Both the position numbers and the translations under genes were made by a program. The notes beneath the pieces are model-generated. The model worked only from the letters and a program-made list of their open reading frames with translations. It had not been told where the DNA came from and did not search any database. 64,000 nucleotides of DNA. Origin: Phorcus lineatus (Eukaryota; Mollusca; Gastropoda; Trochida; Trochidae). Positions 24,754-38,897 of this stretch are shown piece after piece (within the stretch, counting starts at the first letter, position 1; each line of letters starts with the position of its first letter). The DNA is taken from assembly GCA_921293015.1 (NCBI GenBank), contig OV121097.1, positions 33,481,929 through 33,545,928 of the forward strand, read 5' to 3'.

Positions 24754-26417
24754 AGCAATAAACAATTCCTGTCAGATTCTTGGTATGGGCTCCAGATTCG
24801 AGCTTAAACAGGTCCACATAGCCGATTTTGACCAAAATCGCAGAAAAAGACTAAGTCGAATATATGCATATTGTTGTAGCGAGCGTGATAACTTTCTTAA
24901 AAATGCATATTTCTGAACCAAACTTTCATCAAATGTACAACACAATGTGTTCTATCGATTGAGCAATAAAAAATTCCTGTCAGATTATTGGTATGGGCTC
25001 CAGATTCGAGCTTAAACAGGTCCAGATAGCCGATTTTGACCAAAATCGCGGAAAAAGACTAAGTCGAATATATGCATATTGTTGTAGCGAGCGTGATAAC
25101 TTTCTTAAAAATGCATATTTCTGAACCAAACTTTCATCAAATGTACATCACAATGTGTTCTATCGATTGAGCAATAAAAAATTCCTGTCAGATTAATGGT
25201 ATGGGCTCCAGATTCGAGCTTAAACAGGTCCAGATAGCCGATTTTGACCAAAATCGCGGAAAAAGACTAAGTCGAATATATGCATATTGTTGTAGCGAGC
25301 GTGATAACTTTCTTAAAAATGCATATTTCTAAACCAAACTTTCATCAAATGTACATCACAATGTGTTCTATCGATTGAGCAATAAAAAATTCCTGTCAGA
25401 TTCTTGGTATGGGCTCCAGATTCGAGCTTAAACAGGTCCAGATAGCCGATTTTGACCAAAATCGCAGAAAAAGACTAAGTCAAATATATGCATATTGTTG
25501 TAGCGAGCGTGATAACTTTCTTAAAAATGCATATTTCTGAACCAAACTTTCATCAAATGTACATCACAATGTGTTCTATCGATTGAGCAATAAAAAATTC
25601 CTGTCAGATTCTTAATATGGGCTCCAGATTCGAGCTTAAACAGGTCCAGATAGCCGATTTTGACCAAAATCGCGGAAAAAGACTAAGTCGAATATATGCA
25701 TATTGTTGTAGCGAGCGTGATAAGTTTCTTAATAATGCATATTTCTAAACCAAACTTTCATCAAATGTACATCACAATGTGTTCTATCGATTGAGCAATA
25801 AAAAATTCCTGTCAGATTATTGGTATGGGCTCCAGATTCGAGCTTAAACAGGTCCAGATAGCCGATTTTGACCAAAATTGCGGAAAAAGACTAAGTCGAA
25901 TATATGCATATTGTTGTAGCGAGCGTGATAACTTTCTTAAAAATGCATATTTCTGAACCAAACTTTCATCAAATGTACATCACAATGTGTTCTATCGATT
26001 GAGCAATAAAAAATTCCTGTCAGATTATTGGTATGGGCTCCAGATTCGAGCTTAAACAGGTCCAGATAGCCGAATTTGACCAAAATCGTGGAAAAAGACT
26101 AAGTCGAACATATGCATATTGTTGTAGCGAGCGTGATAACTTTCTTAAAAATGCATATTTCTGAACCAAACTTTCATCAAATGTACATCACAATGTGTTC
26201 TATCGATTGAGCAATAAAAAATTCCTGTCAGATTCTTAATATGGGCTCCAGATTCGAGCTTAAACAGGTCCAGATAGCCGATTTTGACCAAAATCGCGGA
26301 AAAAGACTAAGTCGAATATATGCATATTGTTGTAGCGAGCGTGATAACTTTCTTAAAAATGCATATTTCTAAACCAAACTTTCATCAAATGTACATCACA
26401 ATGTGTTCTATCGATTG
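24754..26417. repeat. 8-mer higher-order repeat, copy 1 (1664 bp)
   Basis: The order is: aaacaatt with cttgg, CACATAG, CGCAG and TACAACAC; attattgg with CTGAACC; attaatgg; cttgg with CGCAG and CAAAT; cttaatatggg with AAGTTTC and TAATAATG; AAAATTGCGG; CGAATTTG with CGTGG and GAACAT; cttaatatggg. The next two units repeat it. Confidence 0.9.
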
Positions 26418-28705
26418 AGCAATAAACAATTCCTGTCAGATTCTTGGTATGGGCTCCAGATTCGAGCTTAAACAGGTCCACATAGCCGATTTTGACCAAA
26501 ATCGCAGAAAAAGACTAAGTCGAATATATGCATATTGTTGTAGCGAGCGTGATAACTTTCTTAAAAATGCATATTTCTGAACCAAACTTTCATCAAATGT
26601 ACAACACAATGTGTTCTATCGATTGAGCAATAAAAAATTCCTGTCAGATTATTGGTATGGGCTCCAGATTCGAGCTTAAACAGGTCCAGATAGCCGATTT
26701 TGACCAAAATCGCGGAAAAAGACTAAGTCGAATATATGCATATTGTTGTAGCGAGCGTGATAACTTTCTTAAAAATGCATATTTCTGAACCAAACTTTCA
26801 TCAAATGTACATCACAATGTGTTCTATCGATTGAGCAATAAAAAATTCCTGTCAGATTAATGGTATGGGCTCCAGATTCGAGCTTAAACAGGTCCAGATA
26901 GCCGATTTTGACCAAAATCGCGGAAAAAGACTAAGTCGAATATATGCATATTGTTGTAGCGAGCGTGATAACTTTCTTAAAAATGCATATTTCTAAACCA
27001 AACTTTCATCAAATGTACATCACAATGTGTTCTATCGATTGAGCAATAAAAAATTCCTGTCAGATTCTTGGTATGGGCTCCAGATTCGAGCTTAAACAGG
27101 TCCAGATAGCCGATTTTGACCAAAATCGCAGAAAAAGACTAAGTCAAATATATGCATATTGTTGTAGCGAGCGTGATAACTTTCTTAAAAATGCATATTT
27201 CTGAACCAAACTTTCATCAAATGTACATCACAATGTGTTCTATCGATTGAGCAATAAAAAATTCCTGTCAGATTCTTAATATGGGCTCCAGATTCGAGCT
27301 TAAACAGGTCCAGATAGCCGATTTTGACCAAAATCGCAGAAAAAGACTAAGTCAAATATATGCATATTGTTGTAGCGAGCGTGATAACTTTCTTAAAAAT
27401 GCATATTTCTGAACCAAACTTTCATCAAATGTACATCACAATGTGTTCTATCGATTGAGCAATAAAAAATTCCTGTCAGATTAATGGTATGGGCTCCAGA
27501 TTCGAGCTTAAACAGGTCCAGATAGCCGATTTTGACCAAAATCGCGGAAAAAGACTAAGTCGAATATATGCATATTGTTGTAGCGAGCGTGATAACTTTC
27601 TTAAAAATGCATATTTCTAAACCAAACTTTCATCAAATGTACATCACAATGTGTTCTATCGATTGAGCAATAAAAAAATCCTGTCAGATTCTTGGTATGG
27701 GCTCCAGATTCGAGCTTAAACAGGTCCAGATAGCCGATTTTGACCAAAATCGCAGAAAAAGACTAAGTCAAATATATGCATATTGTTGTAGCGAGCGTGA
27801 TAACTTTCTTAAAAATGCATATTTCTGAACCAAACTTTCATCAAATGTACATCACAATGTGTTCTATCGATTGAGCAATAAAAAATTCCTGTCAGATTCT
27901 TAATATGGGCTCCAGATTCGAGCTTAAACAGGTCCAGATAGCCGATTTTGACCAAAATCGCGGAAAAAGACTAAGTCGAATATATGCATATTGTTGTAGC
28001 GAGCGTGATAAGTTTCTTAATAATGCATATTTCTAAACCAAACTTTCATCAAATGTACATCACAATGTGTTCTATCGATTGAGCAATAAAAAATTCCTGT
28101 CAGATTATTGGTATGGGCTCCAGATTCGAGCTTAAACAGGTCCAGATAGCCGATTTTGACCAAAATTGCGGAAAAAGACTAAGTCGAATATATGCATATT
28201 GTTGTAGCGAGCGTGATAACTTTCTTAAAAATGCATATTTCTGAACCAAACTTTCATCAAATGTACATCACAATGTGTTCTATCGATTGAGCAATAAAAA
28301 ATTCCTGTCAGATTATTGGTATGGGCTCCAGATTCGAGCTTAAACAGGTCCAGATAGCCGAATTTGACCAAAATCGTGGAAAAAGACTAAGTCGAACATA
28401 TGCATATTGTTGTAGCGAGCGTGATAACTTTCTTAAAAATGCATATTTCTGAACCAAACTTTCATCAAATGTACATCACAATGTGTTCTATCGATTGAGC
28501 AATAAAAAATTCCTGTCAGATTCTTAATATGGGCTCCAGATTCGAGCTTAAACAGGTCCAGATAGCCGATTTTGACCAAAATCGCGGAAAAAGACTAAGT
28601 CGAATATATGCATATTGTTGTAGCGAGCGTGATAACTTTCTTAAAAATGCATATTTCTAAACCAAACTTTCATCAAATGTACATCACAATGTGTTCTATC
28701 GATTG
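26418..28705. repeat. 8-mer higher-order repeat, copy 2, with three extra monomers (2288 bp)
   Basis: The first four and last four monomers match copy 1, but three monomers (27250..27873) are inserted between them. The first, at 27250, begins as cttaatatggg but continues with CGCAG, CAAAT and CTGAACC. It is a chimera of two HOR positions. The next two repeat attaatgg and cttgg/CGCAG, the latter with an aaaaaaat module. This is the footprint expected from an out-of-register exchange inside the HOR. Confidence 0.88.
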
Positions 28706-30369
28706 AGCAATAAACAATTCCTGTCAGATTCTTGGTATGGGCTCCAGATTCGAGCTTAAACAGGTCCACATAGCCGATTTTGACCAAAATCGCAGAAAAA
28801 GACTAAGTCGAATATATGCATATTGTTGTAGCGAGCGTGATAACTTTCTTAAAAATGCATATTTCTGAACCAAACTTTCATCAAATGTACAACACAATGT
28901 GTTCTATCGATTGAGCAATAAAAAATTCCTGTCAGATTATTGGTATGGGCTCCAGATTCGAGCTTAAACAGGTCCAGATAGCCGATTTTGACCAAAATCG
29001 CGGAAAAAGACTAAGTCGAATATATGCATATTGTTGTAGCGAGCGTGATAACTTTCTTAAAAATGCATATTTCTGAACCAAACTTTCATCAAATGTACAT
29101 CACAATGTGTTCTATCGATTGAGCAATAAAAAATTCCTGTCAGATTAATGGTATGGGCTCCAGATTCGAGCTTAAACAGGTCCAGATAGCCGATTTTGAC
29201 CAAAATCGCGGAAAAAGACTAAGTCGAATATATGCATATTGTTGTAGCGAGCGTGATAACTTTCTTAAAAATGCATATTTCTAAACCAAACTTTCATCAA
29301 ATGTACATCACAATGTGTTCTATCGATTGAGCAATAAAAAATTCCTGTCAGATTCTTGGTATGGGCTCCAGATTCGAGCTTAAACAGGTCCAGATAGCCG
29401 ATTTTGACCAAAATCGCAGAAAAAGACTAAGTCAAATATATGCATATTGTTGTAGCGAGCGTGATAACTTTCTTAAAAATGCATATTTCTGAACCAAACT
29501 TTCATCAAATGTACATCACAATGTGTTCTATCGATTGAGCAATAAAAAATTCCTGTCAGATTCTTAATATGGGCTCCAGATTCGAGCTTAAACAGGTCCA
29601 GATAGCCGATTTTGACCAAAATCGCGGAAAAAGACTAAGTCGAATATATGCATATTGTTGTAGCGAGCGTGATAAGTTTCTTAATAATGCATATTTCTAA
29701 ACCAAACTTTCATCAAATGTACATCACAATGTGTTCTATCGATTGAGCAATAAAAAATTCCTGTCAGATTATTGGTATGGGCTCCAGATTCGAGCTTAAA
29801 CAGGTCCAGATAGCCGATTTTGACCAAAATTGCGGAAAAAGACTAAGTCGAATATATGCATATTGTTGTAGCGAGCGTGATAACTTTCTTAAAAATGCAT
29901 ATTTCTGAACCAAACTTTCATCAAATGTACATCACAATGTGTTCTATCGATTGAGCAATAAAAAATTCCTGTCAGATTATTGGTATGGGCTCCAGATTCG
30001 AGCTTAAACAGGTCCAGATAGCCGAATTTGACCAAAATCGTGGAAAAAGACTAAGTCGAACATATGCATATTGTTGTAGCGAGCGTGATAACTTTCTTAA
30101 AAATGCATATTTCTGAACCAAACTTTCATCAAATGTACATCACAATGTGTTCTATCGATTGAGCAATAAAAAATTCCTGTCAGATTCTTAATATGGGCTC
30201 CAGATTCGAGCTTAAACAGGTCCAGATAGCCGATTTTGACCAAAATCGCGGAAAAAGACTAAGTCGAATATATGCATATTGTTGTAGCGAGCGTGATAAC
30301 TTTCTTAAAAATGCATATTTCTAAACCAAACTTTCATCAAATGTACATCACAATGTGTTCTATCGATTG
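28706..30369. repeat. 8-mer higher-order repeat, copy 3 (1664 bp)
   Basis: All eight diagnostic monomers appear in the copy 1 order, with TACAACAC near 28888, attaatgg near 29146, AAGTTTC near 29674 and AAAATTGCGG near 29827. It abuts the 18-mer unit. A further seven- to eight-monomer run of the same type is embedded in that unit around 31618..33697. Confidence 0.9.
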
Positions 30370-33300
30370 AGCAATAAAAAATTCCTGTCAGATTATTGGT
30401 ATGGGCTCCAGATTCGAGCTTAAACAGGTCCAGATAGCCGAATTTGACCAAAATCGTGGAAAAAGACTAAGTCGAACATATGCATATTGTTGTAGCGAGC
30501 GTGATAACTTTCTTAAAAATGCATATTTCTGAACCAAACTTTCATCAAATGTACATCACAATGTGTTCTATCGATTGAGCAATAAAAAATTCCTGTCAGA
30601 TTATTGGTATGGGCTCCAGATTCGAGCTTAAACAGGTCCAGATAGCCGATTTTAACCAAAATCGCGGAAAAAGACTAAGTAAAATATATGCATATTGTTG
30701 TAGCGAGCGTGATAACTTTCTTAAAAATGCATATTTCTAAACCAAACTTTCATCAAATGTACATCACAATGTGTTCTATCGATTGAGCAATAAAAAATTC
30801 CTGTTAGATTCTTGGTATGGGCTCCAGATTCGAGCTTAAACAGGTCCAGATAGCCGATTTTGACCAAAATCGCGGAAAAAGACTAAGTCGAATATATGCA
30901 TATTGTTGTAGCGAGCGTGATAAGTTTCTTAATAATGCATATTTCTAAACCAAACTTTCATCAAATGTACATCACAATGTGTTCTATCGATTGAGCAATA
31001 AAAAATTCCTGTCAGATTATTGGTATGGGCTCCAGATTCGAGCTTAAACAGGTCCAGATAGCCGATTTTGACCAAAATCGCGGAAAAAGACTAAGTCGAA
31101 TATATGCATATTGTTGTAGCGAGCGTGATAACTTTCTTAAAAATGCATATTTCTGAACCAAACTTTCATCAAATGTACATCACAATGTGTTCTATCGATT
31201 GAGCAATAAAAAATTCCTGTCAGACTATTGGTATGGGCTCCAGATTCGAGCTTAAACAGGTCCAGATAGCCGAATTTGACCAAAATCGTGGAAAAAGACT
31301 AAGTTAAACATATGCATATTGTTGTAGCGAGCGTGATAACTTTCTTAAAAATGCATATTTCTGAACCAAACTTTCATCAAATGTACATCACAATGTGTTC
31401 TATCGATTGAGCAATAAAAAATTCCTGTCAGATTATTGGTATGGGCTCCAGATTCGAGCTTAAACAGGTCCAGATAGCCGATTTTGACCAAAATCGCGGA
31501 AAAAGACTAAGTCGAATATATGCATATTGTTGTAGCGAGCGTGATAACTTTCTTAATAATGCATATTTCTAAACCAAACTTTCATCAAATGTACATCACA
31601 ATGTGTTCTATCGATTGAGCAATAAAAAATTCCTGTCAGATTATTGGTATGGGCTCCAGATTCGAGCTTAAACAGGTCCAGATAGCCGATTTTGACCAAA
31701 ATCGCGGAAAAAGACTAAGTCGAATATATGCATATTGTTGTAGCGAGCGTGATAACTTTCTTAAAAATGCATATTTCTGAACCAAACTTTCATCAAATGT
31801 ACATCACAATGTGTTCTATCGATTGAGCAATAAAAAATTCCTGTCAGATTAATGGTATGGGCTCCAGATTCGAGCTTAAACAGGTCCAGATAGCCGATTT
31901 TGACCAAAATCGCGGAAAAAGACTAAGTCGAATATATGCATATTGTTGTAGCGAGCGTGATAACTTTCTTAAAAATGCATATTTCTAAACCAAACTTTCA
32001 TCAAATGTACATCACAATGTGTTCTATCGATTGAGCAATAAAAAATTCCTGTCAGATTCTTGGTATGGGCTCCAGATTCGAGCTTAAACAGGTCCACATA
32101 GCCGATTTTGACCAAAATCGCAGAAAAAGACTAAGTCAAATATATGCATATTGTTGTAGCGAGCGTGATAACTTTCTTAAAAATGCATATTTCTGAACCA
32201 AACTTTCATCAAATGTACATCACAATGTGTTCTATCGATTGAGCAATAAAAAATTCCTGTCAGATTCTTAATATGGGCTCCAGATTCGAGCTTAAACAGG
32301 TCCAGATAGCCGATTTTGACCAAAATCGCGGAAAAAGACTAAGTCGAATATATGCATATTGTTGTAGCGAGCGTGATAAGTTTCTTAATAATGCATATTT
32401 CTAAACCAAACTTTCATCAAATGTACATCACAATGTGTTCTATCGATTGAGCAATAAAAAATTCCTGTCAGATTATTGGTATGGGCTCCAGATTCGAGCT
32501 TAAACAGGTCCAGATAGCCGATTTTGACCAAAATTGCGGAAAAAGACTAAGTCGAATATATGCATATTGTTGTAGCGAGCGTGATAACTTTCTTAAAAAT
32601 GCATATTTCTGAACCAAACTTTCATCAAATGTACATCACAATGTGTTCTATCGATTGAGCAATAAAAAATTCCTGTCAGATTATTGGTATGGGCTCCAGA
32701 TTCGAGCTTAAACAGGTCCAGATAGCCGAATTTGACCAAAATCGTGGAAAAAGACTAAGTCGAACATATGCATATTGTTGTAGCGAGCGTGATAACTTTC
32801 TTAAAAATGCATATTTCTGAACCAAACTTTCATCAAATGTACATCACAATGTGTTCTATCGATTGAGCAATAAAAAATTCCTGTCAGATTCTTAATATGG
32901 GCTCCAGATTCGAGCTTAAACAGGTCCAGATAGCCGATTTTGACCAAAATCGCGGAAAAAGACTAAGTCGAATATATGCATATTGTTGTAGCGAGCGTGA
33001 TAACTTTCTTAAAAATGCATATTTCTAAACCAAACTTTCATCAAATGTACATCACAATGTGTTCTATCGATTGAGCAATAAACAATTCCTGTCAGATTCT
33101 TGGTATGGGCTCCAGATTCGAGCTTAAACAGGTCCACATAGCCGATTTTGACCAAAATCGCAGAAAAAGACTAAGTCGAATATATGCATATTGTTGTAGC
33201 GAGCGTGATAACTTTCTTAAAAATGCATATTTCTGAACCAAACTTTCATCAAATGTACAACACAATGTGTTCTATCGATTGAGCAATAAAAAATTCCTGT

Positions 33301-34113
33301 CAGATTATTGGTATGGGCTCCAGATTCGAGCTTAAACAGGTCCAGATAGCCGATTTTGACCAAAATCGCGGAAAAAGACTAAGTCGAATATATGCATATT
33401 GTTGTAGCGAGCGTGATAACTTTCTTAAAAATGCATATTTCTGAACCAAACTTTCATCAAATGTACATCACAATGTGTTCTATCGATTGAGCAATAAAAA
33501 ATTCCTGTCAGATTAATGGTATGGGCTCCAGATTCGAGCTTAAACAGGTCCAGATAGCCGATTTTGACCAAAATCGCGGAAAAAGACTAAGTCGAATATA
33601 TGCATATTGTTGTAGCGAGCGTGATAACTTTCTTAAAAATGCATATTTCTAAACCAAACTTTCATCAAATGTACATCACAATGTGTTCTATCGATTGAGC
33701 AATAAAAAATTCCTGTCAGATTCTTGGTATGGGCTCCAGATTCGAGCTTAAACAGGTCCAGATAGCCGATTTTGACCAAAATCGCAGAAAAAGACTAAGT
33801 CGAACATATGCATATTGTTGTAGCGAGCGTGATAACTTTCTTAAAAATGCATATTTCTGAACCAAACTTTCATCAAATGTACATCACAATGTGTTCTATC
33901 GATTGAGCAATAAAAAATTCCTGTCAGATTCTTAATATGGGCTCCAGATTCGAGCTTAAACAGGTCCAGATAGCCGATTTTGACCAAAATCGCGGAAAAA
34001 GACTAAGTCGAATATATGCATATTGTTGTAGCGAGCGTGATAACTTTCTTAAAAATGCATATTTCTAAACCAAACTTTCATCAAATGTACATCACAATGT
34101 GTTCTATCGATTG
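30370..34113. repeat. 18-mer higher-order repeat, copy 1 (3744 bp)
   Basis: It starts CGAATTTG, then TTTTAACC with GTAAAAT (30578), then cttgg with AAGTTTC (30786), CTGAACC, CGAATTTG and AACTTTC with TAATAATG. It continues through most of the 8-mer series and ends with TACAACAC, CTGAACC, attaatgg, cttgg/CGCAG/GAACAT and cttaatatggg. Private changes are CTGTTAG near 30804, AGACTATTGG near 31224 and GTTAAACAT near 31304. The phase of the unit is my choice. Confidence 0.85.
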
Positions 34114-36817
34114 AGCAATAAAAAATTCCTGTCAGATTATTGGTATGGGCTCCAGATTCGAGCTTAAACAGGTCCAGATAGCCGAATTTGACCAAAATCG
34201 TGGAAAAAGACTAAGTCGAACATATGCATATTGTTGTAGCGAGCGTGATAACTTTCTTAAAAATGCATATTTCTGAACCAAACTTTCATCAAATGTACAT
34301 CACAATGTGTTCTATCGATTGAGCAATAAAAAATTCCTGTCAGATTATTGGTATGGGCTCCAGATTCGAGCTTAAACAGGTCCAGATAGCCGATTTTAAC
34401 CAAAATCGCGGAAAAAGACTAAGTAAAATATATGCATATTGTTGTAGCGAGCGTGATAACTTTCTTAAAAATGCATATTTCTAAACCAAACTTTCATCAA
34501 ATGTACATCACAATGTGTTCTATCGATTGAGCAATAAAAAATTCCTGTCAGATTCTTGGTATGGGCTCCAGATTCGAGCTTAAACAGGTCCAGATAGCCG
34601 ATTTTGACCAAAATCGCGGAAAAAGACTAAGTCGAATATATGCATATTGTTGTAGCGAGCGTGATAAGTTTCTTAATAATGCATATTTCTAAACCAAACT
34701 TTCATCAAATGTACATCACAATGTGTTCTATCGATTGAGCAATAAAAAATTCCTGTCAGATTATTGGTATGGGCTCCAGATTCGAGCTTAAACAGGTCCA
34801 GATAGCCGATTTTGACCAAAATCGCGGAAAAAGACTAAGTCGAATATATGCATATTGTTGTAGCGAGCGTGATAACTTTCTTAAAAATGCATATTTCTGA
34901 ACTAAACTTTCATCAAATGTACATCACAATGTGTTCTATCGATTGAGCAATAAAAAATTCCTGTCAGATTATTGGTATGGGCTCCAGATTCGAGCTTAAA
35001 CAGGTCCAGATAGCCGAATTTGACCAAAATCGTGGAAAAAGACTAAGTCGAACATATGCATATTGTTGTAGCGAGCGTGATAACTTTCTTAAAAATGCAT
35101 ATTTCTGAACCAAACTTTCATCAAATGTACATCACAATGTGTTCTATCGATTGAGCAATAAAAAATTCCTGTCAGATTATTGGTATGGGCTCCAGATTCG
35201 AGCTTAAACAGGTCCAGATAGCCGATTTTGACCAAAATCGCGGAAAAAGACTAAGTCGAATATATGCATATTGTTGTAGCGAGCGTGATAACTTTCTTAA
35301 TAATGCATATTTCTAAACCAAACTTTCATCAAATGTACATCACAATGTGTTCTATCGATTGAGCAATAAAAAATTCCTGTCAGATTATTGGTATGGGCTC
35401 CAGATTCGAGCTTAAACAGGTCCAGATAGCCGATTTTGACCAAAATCGCGGAAAAAGACTAAGTCGAATATATGCATATTGTTGTAGCGAGCGTGATAAC
35501 TTTCTTAAAAATGCATATTTCTGAACCAAACTTTCATCAAATGTACATCACAATGTGTTCTATCGATTGAGCAATAAAAAATTCCTGTCAGATTAATGGT
35601 ATGGGCTCCAGATTCGAGCTTAAACAGGTCCAGATAGCCGATTTTGACCAAAATCGCGGAAAAAGACTAAGTCGAATATATGCATATTGTTGTAGCGAGC
35701 GTGATAACTTTCTTAAAAATGCATATTTCTAAACCAAACTTTCATCAAATGTACATCACAATGTGTTCTATCGATTGAGCAATAAAAAATTCCTGTCAGA
35801 TTCTTGGTATGGGCTCCAGATTCGAGCTTAAACAGGTCCACATAGCCGATTTTGACCAAAATCGCAGAAAAAGACTAAGTCAAATATATGCATATTGTTG
35901 TAGCGAGCGTGATAACTTTCTTAAAAATGCATATTTCTGAACCAAACTTTCATCAAATGTACATCACAATGTGTTCTATCGATTGAGCAATAAAAAATTC
36001 CTGTCAGATTCTTAATATGGGCTCCAGATTCGAGCTTAAACAGGTCCAGATAGCCGATTTTGACCAAAATCGCGGAAAAAGACTAAGTCGAATATATGCA
36101 TATTGTTGTAGCGAGCGTGATAAGTTTCTTAATAATGCATATTTCTAAACCAAACTTTCATCAAATGTACATCACAATGTGTTCTATCGATTGAGCAATA
36201 AAAAATTCCTGTCAGATTTTTGGTATGGGCTCCAGATTCGAGCTTAAACAGGTCCAGATAGCCGATTTTGACCAAAATTGCGGAAAAAGACTAAGTCGAA
36301 TATATGCATATTGTTGTAGCGAGCGTGATAACTTTCTTAAAAATGCATATTTCTGAACCAAACTTTCATCAAATGTACATCACAATGTGTTCTATCGATT
36401 GAGCAATAAAAAATTCCTGTCAGATTCTTGGTATGGGCTCCAGATTCGAGCTTAAACAGGTCCAGATAGCCGAATTTGACCAAAATCGTGGAAAAAGACT
36501 AAGTCGAACATATGCATATTGTTGTAGCGAGCGTGATAACTTTCTTAAAAATGCATATTTCTGAACCAAACTTTCATCAAATGTACATCACAATGTGTTC
36601 TATCGATTGAGCAATAAAAAATTCCTGTCAGATTCTTAATATGGGCTCCAGATTCGAGCTTAAACAGGTCCAGATAGCCGATTTTGACCAAAATCGCGGA
36701 AAAAGACTAAGTCGAATATATGCATATTGTTGTAGCGAGCGTGATAACTTTCTTAAAAATGCATATTTCTAAACCAAACTTTCATCAAATGTACATCACA
36801 ATGTGTTCTATCGATTG
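34114..36817. repeat. 18-mer higher-order repeat, copy 2, lacking five monomers (2704 bp)
   Basis: Thirteen monomers match the first thirteen of 30370..34113 in order. The last five (equivalent to 33074..34113) are absent, and a third start follows at 36818. Changes against copy 1 include CTGAACTAAAC near 34897, and tttttgg and cttgg in place of attattgg near 36217 and 36425. Confidence 0.85.
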
Positions 36818-37441
36818 AGCAATAAAAAATTCCTGTCAGATTATTGGTATGGGCTCCAGATTCGAGCTTAAACAGGTCCAGATAGCCGAATTTGACCAAA
36901 ATCGTGGAAAAAGACTAAGTCGAACATATGCATATTGTTGTAGCGAGCGTGATAACTTTCTTAAAAATGCATATTTCTGAACCAAACTTTCATCAAATGT
37001 ACATCACAATGTGTTCTATCGATTGAGCAATAAAAAATTCCTGTCAGATTATTGGTATGGGCTCCAGATTCGAGCTTAAACAGGTCCAGATAGCCGATTT
37101 TAACCAAAATCGCGGAAAAAGACTAAGTAAAATATATGCATATTGTTGTAGCGAGCGTGATAACTTTCTTAAAAATGCATATTTCTAAACCAAACTTTCA
37201 TCAAATGTACATCACAATGTGTTCTATCGATTGAGCAATAAAAAATTCCTGTCAGATTCTTGGTATGGGCTCCAGATTCGAGCTTAAACAGGTCCAGATA
37301 GCCGATTTTGACCAAAATCGCAGAAAAAGACTAAGTAAAATATATGCATATTGTTGTAGCGAGCGTGATAACTTTCTTAAAAATGCATATTTCTGAACCA
37401 AACTTTCATCAAATGTACATCACAATGTGTTCTATCGATTG
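34946..37441. repeat. 12-monomer source block of a 4367-bp-distant duplication
   Basis: These twelve monomers run from CGAATTTG through the AACTTTC/TAATAATG, attaatgg, CACATAG, AAGTTTC, tttttgg/AAAATTGCGG, CGAATTTG and TTTTAACC units to cttgg/CGCAG/GTAAAAT. They recur in the same order, with the same sub-variants, at 39313..41808. The offset is 21 monomers minus one base, because the 207-bp monomer lies between. Confidence 0.88.
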
Positions 37442-37649
37442 AGCAATAAAAAATTCCTGTCAGATTCTTAATATGGGCTCCAGATTCGAGCTTAAACAGG
37501 TCCAGATAGCCGATTTTGACCAAAATCGCGGAAAAAGACTAAGTCGAATATATGCATATTGTTGTAGCGAGCGTGATAACTTTCTTAAAAATGCATATTT
37601 CTAAACCAAACTTTCATCAAATGTACATCACAATGTGTTCTATCGATTG
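36818..37649. repeat. Third, broken start of the 18-mer series (4 monomers)
   Basis: CGAATTTG and TTTTAACC/GTAAAAT repeat the first two positions of the 18-mer. The third monomer instead carries CGCAG, GTAAAAT and CTGAACC, and the fourth is cttaatatggg with ordinary AACTTTC. The series is then cut by the cgaattt block at 37650. Confidence 0.8.
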
Positions 37650-38897
37650 AGCAATACGAATTTCCTGTCAGATTCTTGGTTTGGGCTCCAAAATCGAGCT
37701 TAAACAGGTCCAGATAGCCGATTTTGACCAAAATCGCGGAAAAAGACTAAGTCGAATATATGCATATTGTTGTAGCGAGCGTGATAACTTTCTTAAAAAT
37801 GCATATTTCTAAACCAAACTTTCATCAAATGTACATCACAATGTGTTCTATCGATTGAGCAATACGAATTTCCTGTCAGATTCTTGGTTTGGGCTCCAGA
37901 TTCGAGCTTAAACAGGTCCAGATAGCCGATTTTGACCAAAATCGCGGAAAAAGACTAAGTCGAATATATGCATATTGTTGTAGCGAGCGTGATAACTTTC
38001 TTAAAAATGCATATTTCTAAACCAAACTTTCATCAAATGTACATCACAATGTGTTCTATCGATTGAGCAATACGAATTTCCTGTCAGATTCTTGGTTTGG
38101 GCTCCAGATTTGAGCTTAAACAGGTCCAGATAGCCGATTTTGACCAAAATCGCGGAATAAGACTAAGTCGAATATATGCATATTGTTGTAGCGAGCGTGA
38201 TAACTTTCTTAAAAATGCATATTTCTAAACCAAACTTTCATCAAATGTACATCACAATGTGTTCTATCGATTGAGCAATACGAATTTCCTGTCAGATTCT
38301 TGGTTTGGTCTCAAGATTTGAGCTTAAACAGGTCCAGATAGCCGATTTTGACCAAAATCGCGGAATAAGACTAAGTCGAATATATGCATATTGTTGTAGC
38401 GAGCGTGATAACTTTCTTAAAAATGCATATTTCTAAACAAAACTTTCATCAAATGTACATCACAATGTGTTCTATCGATTGAGCAATACGAATTTCCTGT
38501 CAGATTCTTGGTTTGGGCTCCAGATTCGAGCTTAAACAGGTCCAGATAGCCGATTTTGACCAAAATCGCGGAAAAAGACTAAGTCGAATATATGCATATT
38601 GTTGTAGCGAGCGTGATAACTTTCTTAAAAATGCATATTTCTAAACCAAACTTTCATCAAATGTACATCACAATGTGTTCTATCGATTGAGCAATACGAA
38701 TTTCCTGTCAGATTCTTGGTTTGGGCTCCAAAATCGAGCTTAAACAGGTCCAGATAGCCGATTTTGACCAAAATCGCGGAAAAAGACTAAGTCGAATATA
38801 TGCATATTGTTGTAGCGAGCGTGATAACTTTCTTAAAAATGCATATTTCTAAACCAAACTTTCATCAAATGTACATCACAATGTGTTCTATCGATTG
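37650..38897. repeat. Six-monomer 'cgaattt' subfamily block (1248 bp)
   Basis: Six consecutive monomers share the acgaattt module at 7-14 and cttggtttggg, and they lack the variants of their neighbours. The first and sixth (37650 and 38690) also share CTCCAAAATCGAG and look the same throughout, so a 5-monomer (1040 bp) repeat is visible. Monomers 38066 and 38274 share GATTTGAG and CGGAATAAG. The edges are abrupt on both sides. Single acgaattt monomers occur only at 51169, 55954 and 63444, there with TATGGG. This is a locally amplified minor subfamily inside the 18-mer territory. Confidence 0.9.

Noticed and set aside
37650-38897. A different satellite family
   Set aside because: The monomers are still 208 bp and match the same consensus apart from a handful of sites, so this is a subfamily, not a separate repeat.
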